From the NCBI GenBank assembly GCA_030704615.1, contig CM060732.1, forward strand, positions 17,792,001-17,856,000: DNA of 64,000 nt. The letters are read 5' to 3'. Shown here in pieces: positions 21,556 through 31,600 of this stretch. The stretch is from Takakia lepidozioides. Its lineage: Eukaryota; Streptophyta; Takakiopsida; Takakiales; Takakiaceae. The position numbers and the translations under genes are program-made. The notes under the pieces are model-generated. The model worked only from the letters and a program-made list of their open reading frames with translations, had not been told where the DNA came from and did no database searches. The number at the start of each line of letters is the position of its first letter. The stretch's first letter is position 1.

Positions 21556-24495
21556 GTGAGCTTAAAGGATGAAGTGGTGACTGGTTGGACAATCACAGCT
21601 GATGAGCAGGTGAGAGAAGTAAATGTGGGAACTCAGGAGGAACCGAGAATGGTGAAAGTAGGAGCTGATTTGGAGCCGGAGTTCTTCGAAGAAGCTAAAA
21701 GCTTGTTCATCAAATACAGAGATGTATTTGCTTGGAGCTATGAGGATCTAAAAGGGATACCACCTGAAGTCTGTCAGCATAAGATTGAACTGGAACCAGG
21801 GTCAGTACCAATCAAGCAGGCGAGGTATAGAATGAATCCCAACTACGCACAGAAGGTTGGAGAAGAGATAAAGAAGTTGGCTGAGGCTAAGTTTATATAC
21901 CCAATAGAGTATACAACTTGGTTGTCACCCATTGTTATAGTTCCCAAGAAGAATGGCAAACTAAGAGTATGTGTGAACTATAAGAAGCTGAATGCTTGTA
22001 CGAAGAAAGATCCTTTCCCTTTGCCATTCACAGAAGCAGTATTAGACACTGTGGCAGGCCATGAGATGTACTCATTCATGGATGGCTTCAGTGGTTATAA
22101 TCAAGTGCAAGTGGCAGAAGAAGACCAAGGGAAAACAGCTTTCATCACAGACTGGGGGGCTTATGCATACAAAGTCATGCCCTTTGGACTTTGTAATGCA
22201 CCAGCGACCTTTCAGAGAGTGATAAGTGAATCTTTTCATGAGTATCTGGATGATTTCATGCAGGTATTCTTGGATGATTTCAGTGTGTACAGCTCTAAGA
22301 ATGAGCACTTGCATAAATTGGAGTTATGCCTGGCCAGATGCAGGATGAGAGGTCTGGGCTTGAATCCAGAGAAGTGTACTTTCTGTGTGAACTCAGGGGT
22401 GCTTCTGGGACACATTGTGTGTAAGAAGGGACTTCTTGTGGATCCCAGGAAGACAGAGTCCATTAAAGTCTCTCCACCACCAGTGAATGTTAAGAGTTTA
22501 AGGAGATTCCTTGGGCAAACCAGTTATTACAGAAGATTTGTCAAAAGGTATGCACAAATAGCAGCACCATTGAGCAAGCTTCTGAAGAAAGATGCAGTGT
22601 TTGCATGGACAGCTGAATGTCAACAGGCGTTTGAGGAACTTACACTGTCAGTAACAACTACACCTGTGCTGATTAACCCTCACTGGCATGTAGTATTTCA
22701 TGTTCACTGCGATGCATCAGGAGAAGCGTTGGGAGCGGTGTTAGCCCAGAATGTTACAGGGAATATAGATTCACCTGTGTACTATGCTAGCCGGTTGATG
22801 AACAGTGCTGAGAGGAACTATAGCACAACGGAAAGAGAAGCATTGGCAATGATCTATGCAGTGAAGAAATTCAGGCATTACCTATTGGGAAGAAAGTTTA
22901 TGTTTTATGTGGATCACCAGGCTCTGATATATCTGGTGAACAAACCTTTGATAAGTGGAAGGATAGCGAGGTGGTTAATAATCTTGCATGAGTTTGAGTT
23001 CGAGGTTATTTACAAGCCTGGCCGTTTGCATCTTGTGGCAGATCATTTGTCACGACTAACAACAGGAGAGGCCGCCACAGGAGTGGACGATCAGTTACCT
23101 GATGCGAGTTTATTTGTAATGGAGGTGCAAGGAAGTGCAGATGAATGGTTAGATTGGCAGTGGCCAATCAGATACTACCTTGCTCATGGTCAGTGCCCAC
23201 CTAGTTATGGTAAGGAGCAGAGGAAGAGAATTGCTATCAGAGCTTTACCTTATACTATGGTAGGAAGCAGAATGTATAAGTTAGGACCTGATGGAGTACT
23301 AAAACGATGCTTGTACCACCATGAAGTAAATAAAGTCTTGGAGGAAGTTCATAAAGGAGTGGCTGGAGGTCATTTTGGAGAAGAGACTACCAGTAGAAAG
23401 ATACTACTCGCAGGATACTGGTGGCCTACTTTGTTCAAAGATGTACATGAGTATTGTCAGAAGTGTGATGAATGTCAGAGGCTAGGACCTTTGCAGAGAT
23501 CTGGAAGAATGGCCTTGCATCCTACAATGCCTACGGAACCATTTCAGAAATGGGGACTAGACTTTGTTGGACCAATTAATCCACCATCCAAGAATACACG
23601 AAACAGGTACATAATTACAGCCACTGATTATACTACAAAGTGGGTGGAAGCTAAAGCTTTGAGGGACAACACAGCCAAGTCCACAGCAAGGTTCCTGTAC
23701 GAGAACATACTTACACGATTTGGATGTCCCTTAGAATTTATCAGTGATCAAGGAAGTCACTTCATGAATGAGACCATTGAGTTATTGACTAAAGAGTTTA
23801 TGATTGTGCATAGAAAGAGTACAACATATTACCCACAGGGTAATGGGCAGGCAGAGGCTACCAACAAAATACTATGTACTATCTTGGCTAAGATAGTCAA
23901 TGCAAACAGAACGGATTGGGATACAAAGCTGCTGACAGCTTTGTGGTCATACAGGACTTCATATAAAGTCACCACTAAGTATACACCATTCCAATTAGTT
24001 TATGGTATGGAAGCCTTACTTCCAGTAGAATTTCTGTTACCTACCATGAGAACGGAGTGGGGAAAAAGAATGGAATTGCAAGACTCCATCAAGGTCAGGA
24101 AACATGAATTATACCATGTGGAAGAAGTACGTGCTGATGCAGCTGATAATATGACCAGAATTCAGATGAAGCGAAAGGAACAGTTTGATGAAGGCAAATT
24201 AAAGACTTTTAAGACGGGGGATTTGGTTCTATGGTTGCAGAAGAAAGGAAAGATTCAAGCTTCTAAGCTTAAATCACCATGGAAAGGACCTTATGTCATA
24301 CAAAAGATGTATGATAACAACACAGCCATGTTACAAACCATTAACAAAGAAATGCTGGGAAGAGTCAATGCAAATAAGTTGAAGGGGTACAGTGGTATCC
24401 ATGACAAACCCCTGCAGCATGATTTGCATGTTGAACCGCAAGCAGTCACGGGCTGCACCAGTGTTACGAACGGAGTATGGAACACTTGTCGCTAG
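21556..24495 (+). CDS. pol: Gypsy-2 reverse transcriptase, RNase H and integrase
   Basis: A 979-residue open frame. RT: CVNYKKLNA, SFMDGFSGYNQV (about residue 172), VMPFGLCNAPATF, and catalytic VFLDDFSVYS (about 237, both Asp kept). RNase H: HCDASGEALGAVL (about 384), TEREALAMIYAVKKF and VDHQALIYL. Integrase: HHCC finger ending CQKCDECQR, then catalytic Asp in GLDFVGP (about 667), Asp in FISDQGSHF (about 729) and Glu in GQAEATNK (about 764), then a GPY/F-like module (SPWKGPYVIQK). All catalytic residues are present. No chromodomain is visible. The frame is continuous with the protease apart from the TGA at 21475. Confidence 0.95.
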   Translation: MSLKDEVVTGWTITADEQVREVNVGTQEEPRMVKVGADLEPEFFEEAKSLFIKYRDVFAWSYEDLKGIPPEVCQHKIELEPGSVPIKQARYRMNPNYAQKVGEEIKKLAEAKFIYPIEYTTWLSPIVIVPKKNGKLRVCVNYKKLNACTKKDPFPLPFTEAVLDTVAGHEMYSFMDGFSGYNQVQVAEEDQGKTAFITDWGAYAYKVMPFGLCNAPATFQRVISESFHEYLDDFMQVFLDDFSVYSSKNEHLHKLELCLARCRMRGLGLNPEKCTFCVNSGVLLGHIVCKKGLLVDPRKTESIKVSPPPVNVKSLRRFLGQTSYYRRFVKRYAQIAAPLSKLLKKDAVFAWTAECQQAFEELTLSVTTTPVLINPHWHVVFHVHCDASGEALGAVLAQNVTGNIDSPVYYASRLMNSAERNYSTTEREALAMIYAVKKFRHYLLGRKFMFYVDHQALIYLVNKPLISGRIARWLIILHEFEFEVIYKPGRLHLVADHLSRLTTGEAATGVDDQLPDASLFVMEVQGSADEWLDWQWPIRYYLAHGQCPPSYGKEQRKRIAIRALPYTMVGSRMYKLGPDGVLKRCLYHHEVNKVLEEVHKGVAGGHFGEETTSRKILLAGYWWPTLFKDVHEYCQKCDECQRLGPLQRSGRMALHPTMPTEPFQKWGLDFVGPINPPSKNTRNRYIITATDYTTKWVEAKALRDNTAKSTARFLYENILTRFGCPLEFISDQGSHFMNETIELLTKEFMIVHRKSTTYYPQGNGQAEATNKILCTILAKIVNANRTDWDTKLLTALWSYRTSYKVTTKYTPFQLVYGMEALLPVEFLLPTMRTEWGKRMELQDSIKVRKHELYHVEEVRADAADNMTRIQMKRKEQFDEGKLKTFKTGDLVLWLQKKGKIQASKLKSPWKGPYVIQKMYDNNTAMLQTINKEMLGRVNANKLKGYSGIHDKPLQHDLHVEPQAVTGCTSVTNGVWNTCR

Positions 24496-24524
24496 GCCCA
24501 GTATATATGACCGGGGTGGGCAAA

Positions 24525-24775
24525 ACAAACGTGACACAGCCTATCACAGCCCATCACGGCGTGACACAGCCTATCACAGCCCATCACGGCGTGACACAGC
24601 CTATCACAGCCCATCACGACGTGACACAGCCAACCACAGCCCAGCAAGGCGCAACACAGCCTATAACAATCTACCACAGCGTGTCACAGCCTATCACAGC
24701 TTACCACAGTGCAACACAGCCTATCACAGCGTAACACAGTATGACACAGCCTGTCACAGCTCAACACAGCCTACT
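24525..24775 (+). repeat. Internal CACAGC minisatellite of Gypsy-2
   Basis: A 30-bp unit (GTGACACAGCCTATCACAGC plus CCATCACGGC) occurs about three times, then decays into GACACAGC/TATCACAGC variants. It lies just after the integrase stop and shares the CACAGC core with the LTR minisatellite. Confidence 0.85.
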
Positions 24776-26038
24776 AAAGTTACACCATCCATAGAATCAG
24801 TGGCAAGTGGACACATAATAACTTCAGGAAAATGGCTGACGGAAGAGGAAACGGAAATTACTTTAAAAATAGACACGTGGAGGTCAGGGTGCGACACACA
24901 GCAGAGAATGAAGTGCAAGGACAGGTGTCAAAAAGAAAGAGGAAAAGAACGGCCGTCAAATGGGATGAAAGGCGGGCCCATTAATGAATACGGAAAAAGG
25001 GAAACAGAACGAACGGCAAGTACAGAAAAACTGAATTCATGTCGCATGTGTGATCCTAGTGGACTATCCAACAGGGAAAGTCCACTAAAGAAGATAAAAG
25101 TTAAAATCCAGTCACAGCGGATACAGCCAATAGAAAACCAGAGAAATGATCAAGAAAATGGAGGGAAATTGAGCGCAAGAGGCGGCGTCGTTCTGAGTAA
25201 CGGGCGTCTCGACAGGACAGGCCATAAATGCTATAACTTGGAAACTATGGAGGAACTAACAGACTATACGCTCGCAATATTACTTACGCAATGGCAGAGA
25301 CACGAAACGAAAGAGCAGAGCTTTTCTCTTGAACAATGCTTGCAAGCCCCGCAGGCTTACAAGAGATTACCCATAGCTTTCTGCGGCAACCATACGTTTC
25401 TGCTTTGTGCACTACAGGCATTCCTGCAGTTGTTACAGCCAAAGCAGTTCTGTGAGTCTAAGATGAAGAGAGTGAGAGGAATGGAGGAAATCAGGGTGAA
25501 GAGCACCACAATTCTGCAGAAACAAACGATGGCTACCCCACAGGCGATAAAGATACTGAAGGAGCTGAGATTGGAAGGATTGCAAAGCATGGATTGGACA
25601 CTACACCATAGACAGTACATGTTACAATTTTTGCAGAACTTTGAGCCAAAGACAGGAACAACAACGGTGAAGGGAGTTGAATTAATGATTACTCCCCTAT
25701 ACCTCCAGCAATTGTTTCGATTGCCAGCAGGTCATGTGTATGTGGAGGAACACAGGGAAAGACTGCAAATAGGGGATTTATTCCAAGAAGGGAGTTTCTT
25801 TAAAACTCAGGGTTATGCTTGTACCAAAGCTGTGTACCCAGGGTTAAAAGACATAGGCCAAGTATTGAACGTTCTGATTGCCCTGAAACAGAACCAACAA
25901 TATTTGAGCAGATCCTTCACAGAGGAAATCCTCAAAGGCTTGAAGGGACAAGAGGTACAATGGGCGGACATAATGTACAACGCACTGGTAGAGGAGATGA
26001 AAAGATTACAAGTACTACCGCAAAATCTCCTATCATAG
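24776..26038 (+). CDS. Gypsy-2 extra 3' frame, N-terminal part
   Basis: An open frame runs across the minisatellite to TAG at 26036-26038. The likely protein starts at or before MEELTDYTLAILLTQWQRHE (about 25249). It contains helical segments (QAIKILKELRLEGLQSMDW, LQQLFRLPAGHVYVEE) and no recognised domain or transmembrane segment. The next frame (-1) continues immediately from about 26010, next to CGCAAAATCTCC, so the two are probably one protein split by a frame change. Function unknown. Confidence 0.5.
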   Translation, partial: KVTPSIESVASGHIITSGKWLTEEETEITLKIDTWRSGCDTQQRMKCKDRCQKERGKERPSNGMKGGPINEYGKRETERTASTEKLNSCRMCDPSGLSNRESPLKKIKVKIQSQRIQPIENQRNDQENGGKLSARGGVVLSNGRLDRTGHKCYNLETMEELTDYTLAILLTQWQRHETKEQSFSLEQCLQAPQAYKRLPIAFCGNHTFLLCALQAFLQLLQPKQFCESKMKRVRGMEEIRVKSTTILQKQTMATPQAIKILKELRLEGLQSMDWTLHHRQYMLQFLQNFEPKTGTTTVKGVELMITPLYLQQLFRLPAGHVYVEEHRERLQIGDLFQEGSFFKTQGYACTKAVYPGLKDIGQVLNVLIALKQNQQYLSRSFTEEILKGLKGQEVQWADIMYNALVEEMKRLQVLPQNLLS

Positions 26039-28572
26039 TGTCTGGCCCAATCATTGCTCAAATAATCCTTAATTCTGGCATACTTAATGCACAAGAAAGG
26101 AAGGAAATGGGAGTGTTTGAGCCAGAAACAACTGCAATGGAAGAGCAAGGCTCTTCACACAGTGAGGGTGGACTAGCAGCACAACCCGAGACTAAGAGGC
26201 AGAGAAGGGGAAAGACTGTAGTGGCAGATCCACTGGCTTCACGGATTCCGCATGATAATGTTTCCCAAGCTCATGACCAGGAAGGGGCACAGCAGCACAA
26301 AAGAATGTTATTACTGGAAGCAGGACCTTCAGAGAGGGAGGAAGAAGTTACTTCTGCATCACAACCAACACAGCCACTTGAACGACTTGTCACAAGGTCA
26401 CAAGTTATCCATGCAGCTCAACCCGAAATAATTGATTTGGAAAGTGAAGGGATAGATATTCCAACTACAGAACAGATAGTGGCAGAAATAGAGAAAGGGG
26501 ACCTTCTCTATGAATATTCTGGTCTGGTCAAGCAGACAGAAATCCCAGAGGTGCAACAGTTGCCCAAGAGAAATCCTGAGGTACATATAATGCACACACC
26601 TGTGTCGGAGGTACCACAGGCGGAAGGCCATGACACTGTAGCACCGGTCATAAATGAAGTAGTTCAGGAAGAAAATCCGGTGGGACAATGGTCTGAATGG
26701 TTAGTGAGACATCATACTGTTGAAGATCAGGAGGAACAGCAGCAACCTCACCATGATGACCCTCAACAGGCAATGCTGATGAGTTCCATAGGCAGGACAC
26801 TTAATTTGTTGGGGACTTATGTCAAAACCCATGTTCCAATTACCCAATTGACAGCCTTGAAAGAAGAACTCAGGAAGGAGTTTGAGGCTCGACTTGCCAC
26901 TGAGTGTGCAAACAAGGTCGATGAAGAGGTCACTCTCAAGATGAAGCAGGACTTGGCCAATACAGAAATGGCTTTGCAATTGGCCAAGCAACAATTGATT
27001 GAGGCAGGCCTCGCGCAAGACCAGTTGCACGAAGCACATAAGCAACAGCTATATCAAATGCAGGTGCAGCATGAAAGCAAGTTGCAAGAACTGAATGCAC
27101 TACATACGGAGTTGCAGACAGTGCATAACAGGATGGCGATACAATGCGCTACATTTACAACTATGCTTGACCAATCAACAAAAGAAATAAACAGTCAAGC
27201 GGAAAAATGTACGAAGGCAGAAGAAGAGAATGTGGAGCACATGAAGCTCATTGTCGATATGAAGAATACAATCTGTCGCAATGAAGATACTTTCAAGCAA
27301 TACAGGCAGATGGAAGCTGAGCAAGAGAAATACATCGTGGAGTTGCAACAAACCATCGTGGCCAATAGAAATGAAATCGCGGTCAGTAACAAGGCTTCGA
27401 AGGAAGCCAATAATCTACTTGCTGCCTATGCGCAATTGGTTGAGCCACAGGCGAAGCGCATGGAGGCTTTACAACAGCAGTTGGAATTGTACAAGCTAAG
27501 AGAAGAGCAAACTCTCAGGGGAACCACAAGCAGCTTGGTGGATAACAGCCTTATGCAGGTCTGGTTAGCACAAGGGCCAGTAGAGGGCAAAAGCCCACGG
27601 AAGCTCACCCAAAGCGAGATGAATGAGCTCAGACTGCAGGTGCAGAACATTGCCACAACTACTATAGACAATGTCTATAGTAGGATAGCAGAGTTACAAG
27701 AGGATGTAGACGGACTCCAGACTCAAGTGGAAGACCTCACTTCAAACATCGACCAAAGAGTCTATATCCCTCAGGAACAGCTAATGGCTTCTTATTTGCA
27801 AGCCAGAACTCTGGCTTTTCAGTCTTCACAGGAGGTGCAGGAGATGCCAATGCTACAGGAACCAGTACCACCACCACCACAACAGGTCAGTGTACCAGTA
27901 GCTGAACCTGTGGTTACTACAACCACACCACAGCCACCACAGCCGGAGGTATGGGGCAATGCAGCTTTTAACCCACCTAAAACTCCAGCTGCCAGGGAGT
28001 ACAGTAGGGCTATGATTATGCCCTTCAACCAAATTCCCATCATGTTGGATTTGGCTTGGAAAGAATTTAGTCCTCCGCAGTCATTCGCACATTACTACCA
28101 AATCATGCGTATTTGGCTGCCAGTGGCAACCAGGACTAAAGTTCTTCCAAACAATCGACATATTGAAGATCATCACTTTGCACAATACTGGCACGAGGCA
28201 GGTACCATGTTGAGGGAATTGGTTGCTTTCCAGGTTGTACATGGACTCATTTATACCAAGACCAAGGAGATAGCAAGTATTGTCATGGGGTGCGGGCTAT
28301 ACTACGCTGCTTGTTTTCTGATACGTTACCACATTGAGCAACAAAAGATGCAAGCACGCTTTCAAAGTTACTCCAGTGGAGATCATTGGGTATTACCTTC
28401 GGTGCCACCTCATATGTACCTATATGACCCAAAAGTTATGATACAGAAGGATTCTCAAATTGTTCATGGTTTCAAGCAGCCTGCAACAATTTGTCAACAC
28501 AGAAATTCGGACTTGATGACATTTTCTATAAGGGACATATCGCATGGAAATACTTGCACGCTGCACCAGTAA
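26010..28572 (+). CDS. Gypsy-2 extra 3' frame, coiled-coil part
   Basis: The frame is open from 25819, but the credible start of coding in this frame is about 26010. An acidic, Gln/Glu-rich stretch leads to a long coiled coil (about 26840-27530, for example ALQLAKQQLIEAGLAQDQLH and ALQQQLELYKLREEQ), then a Pro/Gln linker and a globular C-terminal segment (FNQIPIMLDLAWKEF, HYYQIMRIWLPVATRT). No signal peptide or membrane segment typical of an envelope-like protein is seen. It continues in the -1 frame after about 28490. A structural or RNA/DNA-associated role is possible but unsupported. Confidence 0.6.
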
Positions 28573-29012
28573 TTGGTACCCCACTCATCTGGACAGACAA
28601 GGAGCTCAGTGTCTACACCAATTTTGCTGTTCAACGGTTACACCAGGTTGTAAAATGCAAACTTCCAGACATGGTAGGACAGCATTGTATGCCCCAGATG
28701 ATTCCACAAAAAGTTCGAAAATTAAAACACCTGAGAGGCGATGAGGATTCTGATACAACTGTTTCTTCACAGAATTCTTTTGACATGGGAGAAGACTATG
28801 CAATTCAGATGGAAGAGAAGAAACAAAGGGGATCTCCTATGCCGGAAAGATTACCTCGATATCAGCCTCCAGAAGGCCTCACTTATCCAGGTAGTGATCA
28901 ACCATCTCCATCAACCAGAGACAGACCTCGGGCTCGTACACACAGCCCACCACGAAACTCTCAACGTCAACAAGGTGCTCACTCACAAAGGTTTGCTACT
29001 CGGAAACAGTAA
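28491..29012 (+). CDS. Gypsy-2 extra 3' frame, C-terminal part
   Basis: Reads TQKFGLDDIFYKGHIAWKYL and WTDKELSVYTNFAVQRLHQ, then an Arg/Ser/Pro-rich basic tail ending RFATRKQ. TTG at 28491 is unlikely to be a start. It appears to be the -1 frame continuation of the preceding coiled-coil protein. It ends 38 bases before the 3' LTR. Confidence 0.5.
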   Translation: MSTQKFGLDDIFYKGHIAWKYLHAAPVIGTPLIWTDKELSVYTNFAVQRLHQVVKCKLPDMVGQHCMPQMIPQKVRKLKHLRGDEDSDTTVSSQNSFDMGEDYAIQMEEKKQRGSPMPERLPRYQPPEGLTYPGSDQPSPSTRDRPRARTHSPPRNSQRQQGAHSQRFATRKQ

Positions 29013-29033
29013 ACCGTGAGGACACGGCTTTTT

Positions 29034-29047
29034 GAGGGGGGAAGGGG
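29034..29047 (+). other. Gypsy-2 polypurine tract
   Basis: GAGGGGGGAAGGGG lies directly before the 3' LTR with three bases (TAA) between. It is the expected plus-strand primer. Confidence 0.85.
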
Positions 29048-29050
29048 TAA

Positions 29051-30047
29051 TGTTAGAGGACTGTAGGGGACTTAGACACTTATACGGGATCTGTAGGGTA
29101 CCCTTAATTTTTGCACAGACTGAGACCAACAGGAACCTTAGGGGTGACAGCAGCGCACTGTAGAGGGGGGTTACATAGCCCACACAGCCCACACAGCCAG
29201 TCACAGCCCACACAGCCCACACAGCCCGTCACAGTCGTCACAGCCCACACAGCCCACACAGCCCACACAGCCCGTCACAGTCGTCACAGCCCACACAGCC
29301 CACACAGCCCGTCACAGTCGTCACAGCAGACACAGCCCACACAGCCAGTCACAGCCCGGCACAGCCACACAGCCAGTCACAGCCCGACACAGCCAAACAC
29401 AGCCAGTCACCGCTTGACACAGCTGTCACGATAATAGGGAACGAAGAGTAGGACAGGGAACGACTGTGGGGAACAACACCTGTGAAGGGAACATGTTAGT
29501 TCACATACGACGGTTAGAGAGGGAAACGGTTAGAACCGCGGATAGGAGGATAAAGGGAGAAACGGGGAATGAAGAAGGGATTATGATTCGGGGAGGAGGA
29601 TTTTGGAGTGAGACGGGAGCGGAAGTCGGTGAGCACGATGAAGGAGGAAAGAGGATTAGTAGATGCTTGTTATATGCAAAGCTGTAGGGATATTGTAGAG
29701 GAGAATAGAGACACAATGGCTTCGGCCTGATACCTGATAAATCATAATCTGATACTTATACGATACAATCACACTATGTAGAGAGATCTGAGTGAAGCTG
29801 TGGATTGAATGGAGGAGTGAAGGAAACCGATAAATTGATGAAGCAAACTGATACTTAATTATCAATGGTAAGGTAGCTAAGATGAATGCGGAAAAGGAAA
29901 CAAATAGGAAACACCCCCATGATACACTAGCTGTAGGTCATGACTGATTGTTCTGCGCGGGCTGAGTACTTAGAGATTTCCAACTCTTCTATCTTGGAGT
30001 TTCCGCCTCGGATAGCGAAGGGATGGGTGAGTAAAAGCCGCGCGACA
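29051..30047 (+). repeat. Gypsy-2 3' LTR
   Basis: It is 997 bp, beginning TGTTAGAGGACTG and ending GCGCGACA, near-identical to the 5' LTR. The CACAGCC minisatellite at about 29170-29430 has about one unit fewer. The GAGAG duplication follows at 30048-30052. Confidence 0.95.
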
Positions 30048-30052
30048 GAGAG

Positions 30053-31423
30053 TAACAAAGGAAAGAACAAAGAGACAAAAGATGACTGTGCAAATGAATG
30101 CTTTATTCATAGGCAAGAATCACAGGAAAGAACAAAGTCAGCAAGTGCAAAGGACAAAACATAGGCACTTAAGACAGCACTAGATGTAAGAGCTTAGACT
30201 CTTAAACTGCTGCTAGTCAAATTTACAATATAGCACCGGAGTCCCAAAATCTGGCTCCTCAAACAATAGTATGACAAAGTGCAAAGGACACTACATAGGC
30301 ACTGAAGATAGCAGTAGATGTAAATTCTACCTTTGCCACTGTTCCAACACAACAACAAACCAGCAGTATAGTGTAGTCCACATGAAATGAATCTATTCGA
30401 AATAATGGTGTACCACTTCCTCTTCCACCTCCACCACGACCACGACCTCAGCCCCTTCCACCGCGTGGTGACCCCTCTGTATACCAAGATGTACAAATGC
30501 TTCAGTTCACTATGCTTCAGTTCACTATGCTTCAATTCACTGTGCTACAGAAGTCATACACAGTTGATAGCCCTAGAAATCTAAGACAACCTGGTATGTA
30601 CTGTAGCTCTAAAGTTTTGAGCAGGATAATCAGGAATTCATAATTGAAAATGCCTATTGGAATTAAGAGTTCAGGCAACGAGTAATACCTCCCTCGTAGT
30701 CAAATTCAGCCAATGGTTTGACCTGGTCTGCAGCAAAAGAGGTTGATACCTGCATTCCAAATTCACCACAAAAAGCCTGCAATTGTCAGAAATAAACATC
30801 ACTTGTGTGGTAGCACCCTCCATATCTTTCCTCTTGAGAATCACTACCTGCGAATGTTCAACTTGCAGCAAATCTGAGATGTTTTCGTGTAACAACAGGT
30901 TGTGGTTGCACCAAAGAAAATAAAATGATAAGAACATACCCAGTTGACTCCTTGTCCAACTCCTCGGTTGATAACATTATGGTGATCATTGACACATGTC
31001 GAGTGGTTTCCAAGCTGCCAAAGGGAAACATCTGGTCAGGTAGGCCTACATCATTCAGCATGCACTCATAGCCAGTACTGGGAAACAAACAAGGCACATA
31101 ATGTCTGTCGTGAGAGCTGGGCCACCATGCCAAGTAAACCCACCTACAGGGGAGTCAACCTTTCCTCTCTCCAAATCACAGATATCATGAACCCTGGGAT
31201 ACTAACCACTTGCTTACATTGCAATCACGATCTATAGCACATAAACAAACAACCTCCTCGTTACCCCCTTCACACTGCACCATTTCACAGTCGAGAGCCA
31301 CCAACTTTTCTGGACAACTAGTATACCCTCTCTTTGACACTATCCAGTCCTGTCAACCCAATGCAATGTCACTCCTGATCAACACAAACTCCACAAGCAC
31401 ATGTTCTCTCCTCTTGTGCACAT
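30053..31423 (-). other. Spacer with possible gene-fragment exons
   Basis: On the minus strand, about 31090-30945 reads YECMLNDVGLPDQMFPFGSL and LSTEELDKESTG followed by a good donor (GG/GTATGT). 30776-30663 reads AFCGEFGMQVSTSFAADQVK to a stop, preceded by TTGCAG. This looks like two exons of a gene fragment, but I do not recognise the protein and cannot link it to more exons. Nothing else is supported in this stretch. Confidence 0.25.
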
Positions 31424-31600
31424 CACTACAACAGATTGCGGCTTTTATGACTCCCATGGGTGCGCAGTCACGACCAATTTGTGGCAGAAATGCCATTTGC
31501 AGTCGTAAATGCCTTTTGAAGTCATAACATAGATCACGACGAAGCCGGTTATGCGACTGTATGACTCCGAACTTTGCGCAACACAGGTCAAACACCCTTT
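31424..31600. repeat. CACTA-B left terminus
   Basis: CACTACAACAGATTGCGGC starts at 31424 with CAT before it (candidate 3-bp duplication). It matches the CACTA-A end CACTACAACAAAT, and both lead into a TTGCG sequence. GACT/AGTC-containing short repeats (ATGACTCCCATGG, GCAGTCGTAAATGCC) follow. It marks the side downstream of the minus-strand CACTA-B genes. The other end was not found. Confidence 0.65.

Larger units (their letters stand above)
16750..30047 (+). mobile_element. Gypsy-2: complete Ty3/gypsy LTR retrotransposon, 13.3 kb
   Basis: Two LTRs (16750-17784 and 29051-30047), both TG...CA, are flanked by a perfect 5-bp duplication GAGAG (16745-16749 and 30048-30052). Inside are a primer site, ORF1, gag, zinc-knuckle frame, protease, RT-RNase H-integrase, a long extra 3' frame and a polypurine tract. 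The order RT then RNase H then integrase makes it Ty3/gypsy. I see no chromodomain after integrase. LTRs differ by roughly ten substitutions plus one repeat unit over 1 kb, so insertion is fairly recent. The extra frame before gag recalls Ogre-type elements; the lineage is not proven. Confidence 0.95.

Noticed and set aside
24392-24775. N-terminal repeat protein (ITAHHGVTQP units) in the Gypsy-2 extra frame
   Set aside because: It overlaps the end of integrase in another frame and reflects the 30-bp minisatellite; coding probably starts later.
25819-28572. Envelope-like protein of Gypsy-2
   Set aside because: No signal peptide, membrane span or cleavage motif; the dominant feature is a coiled coil.
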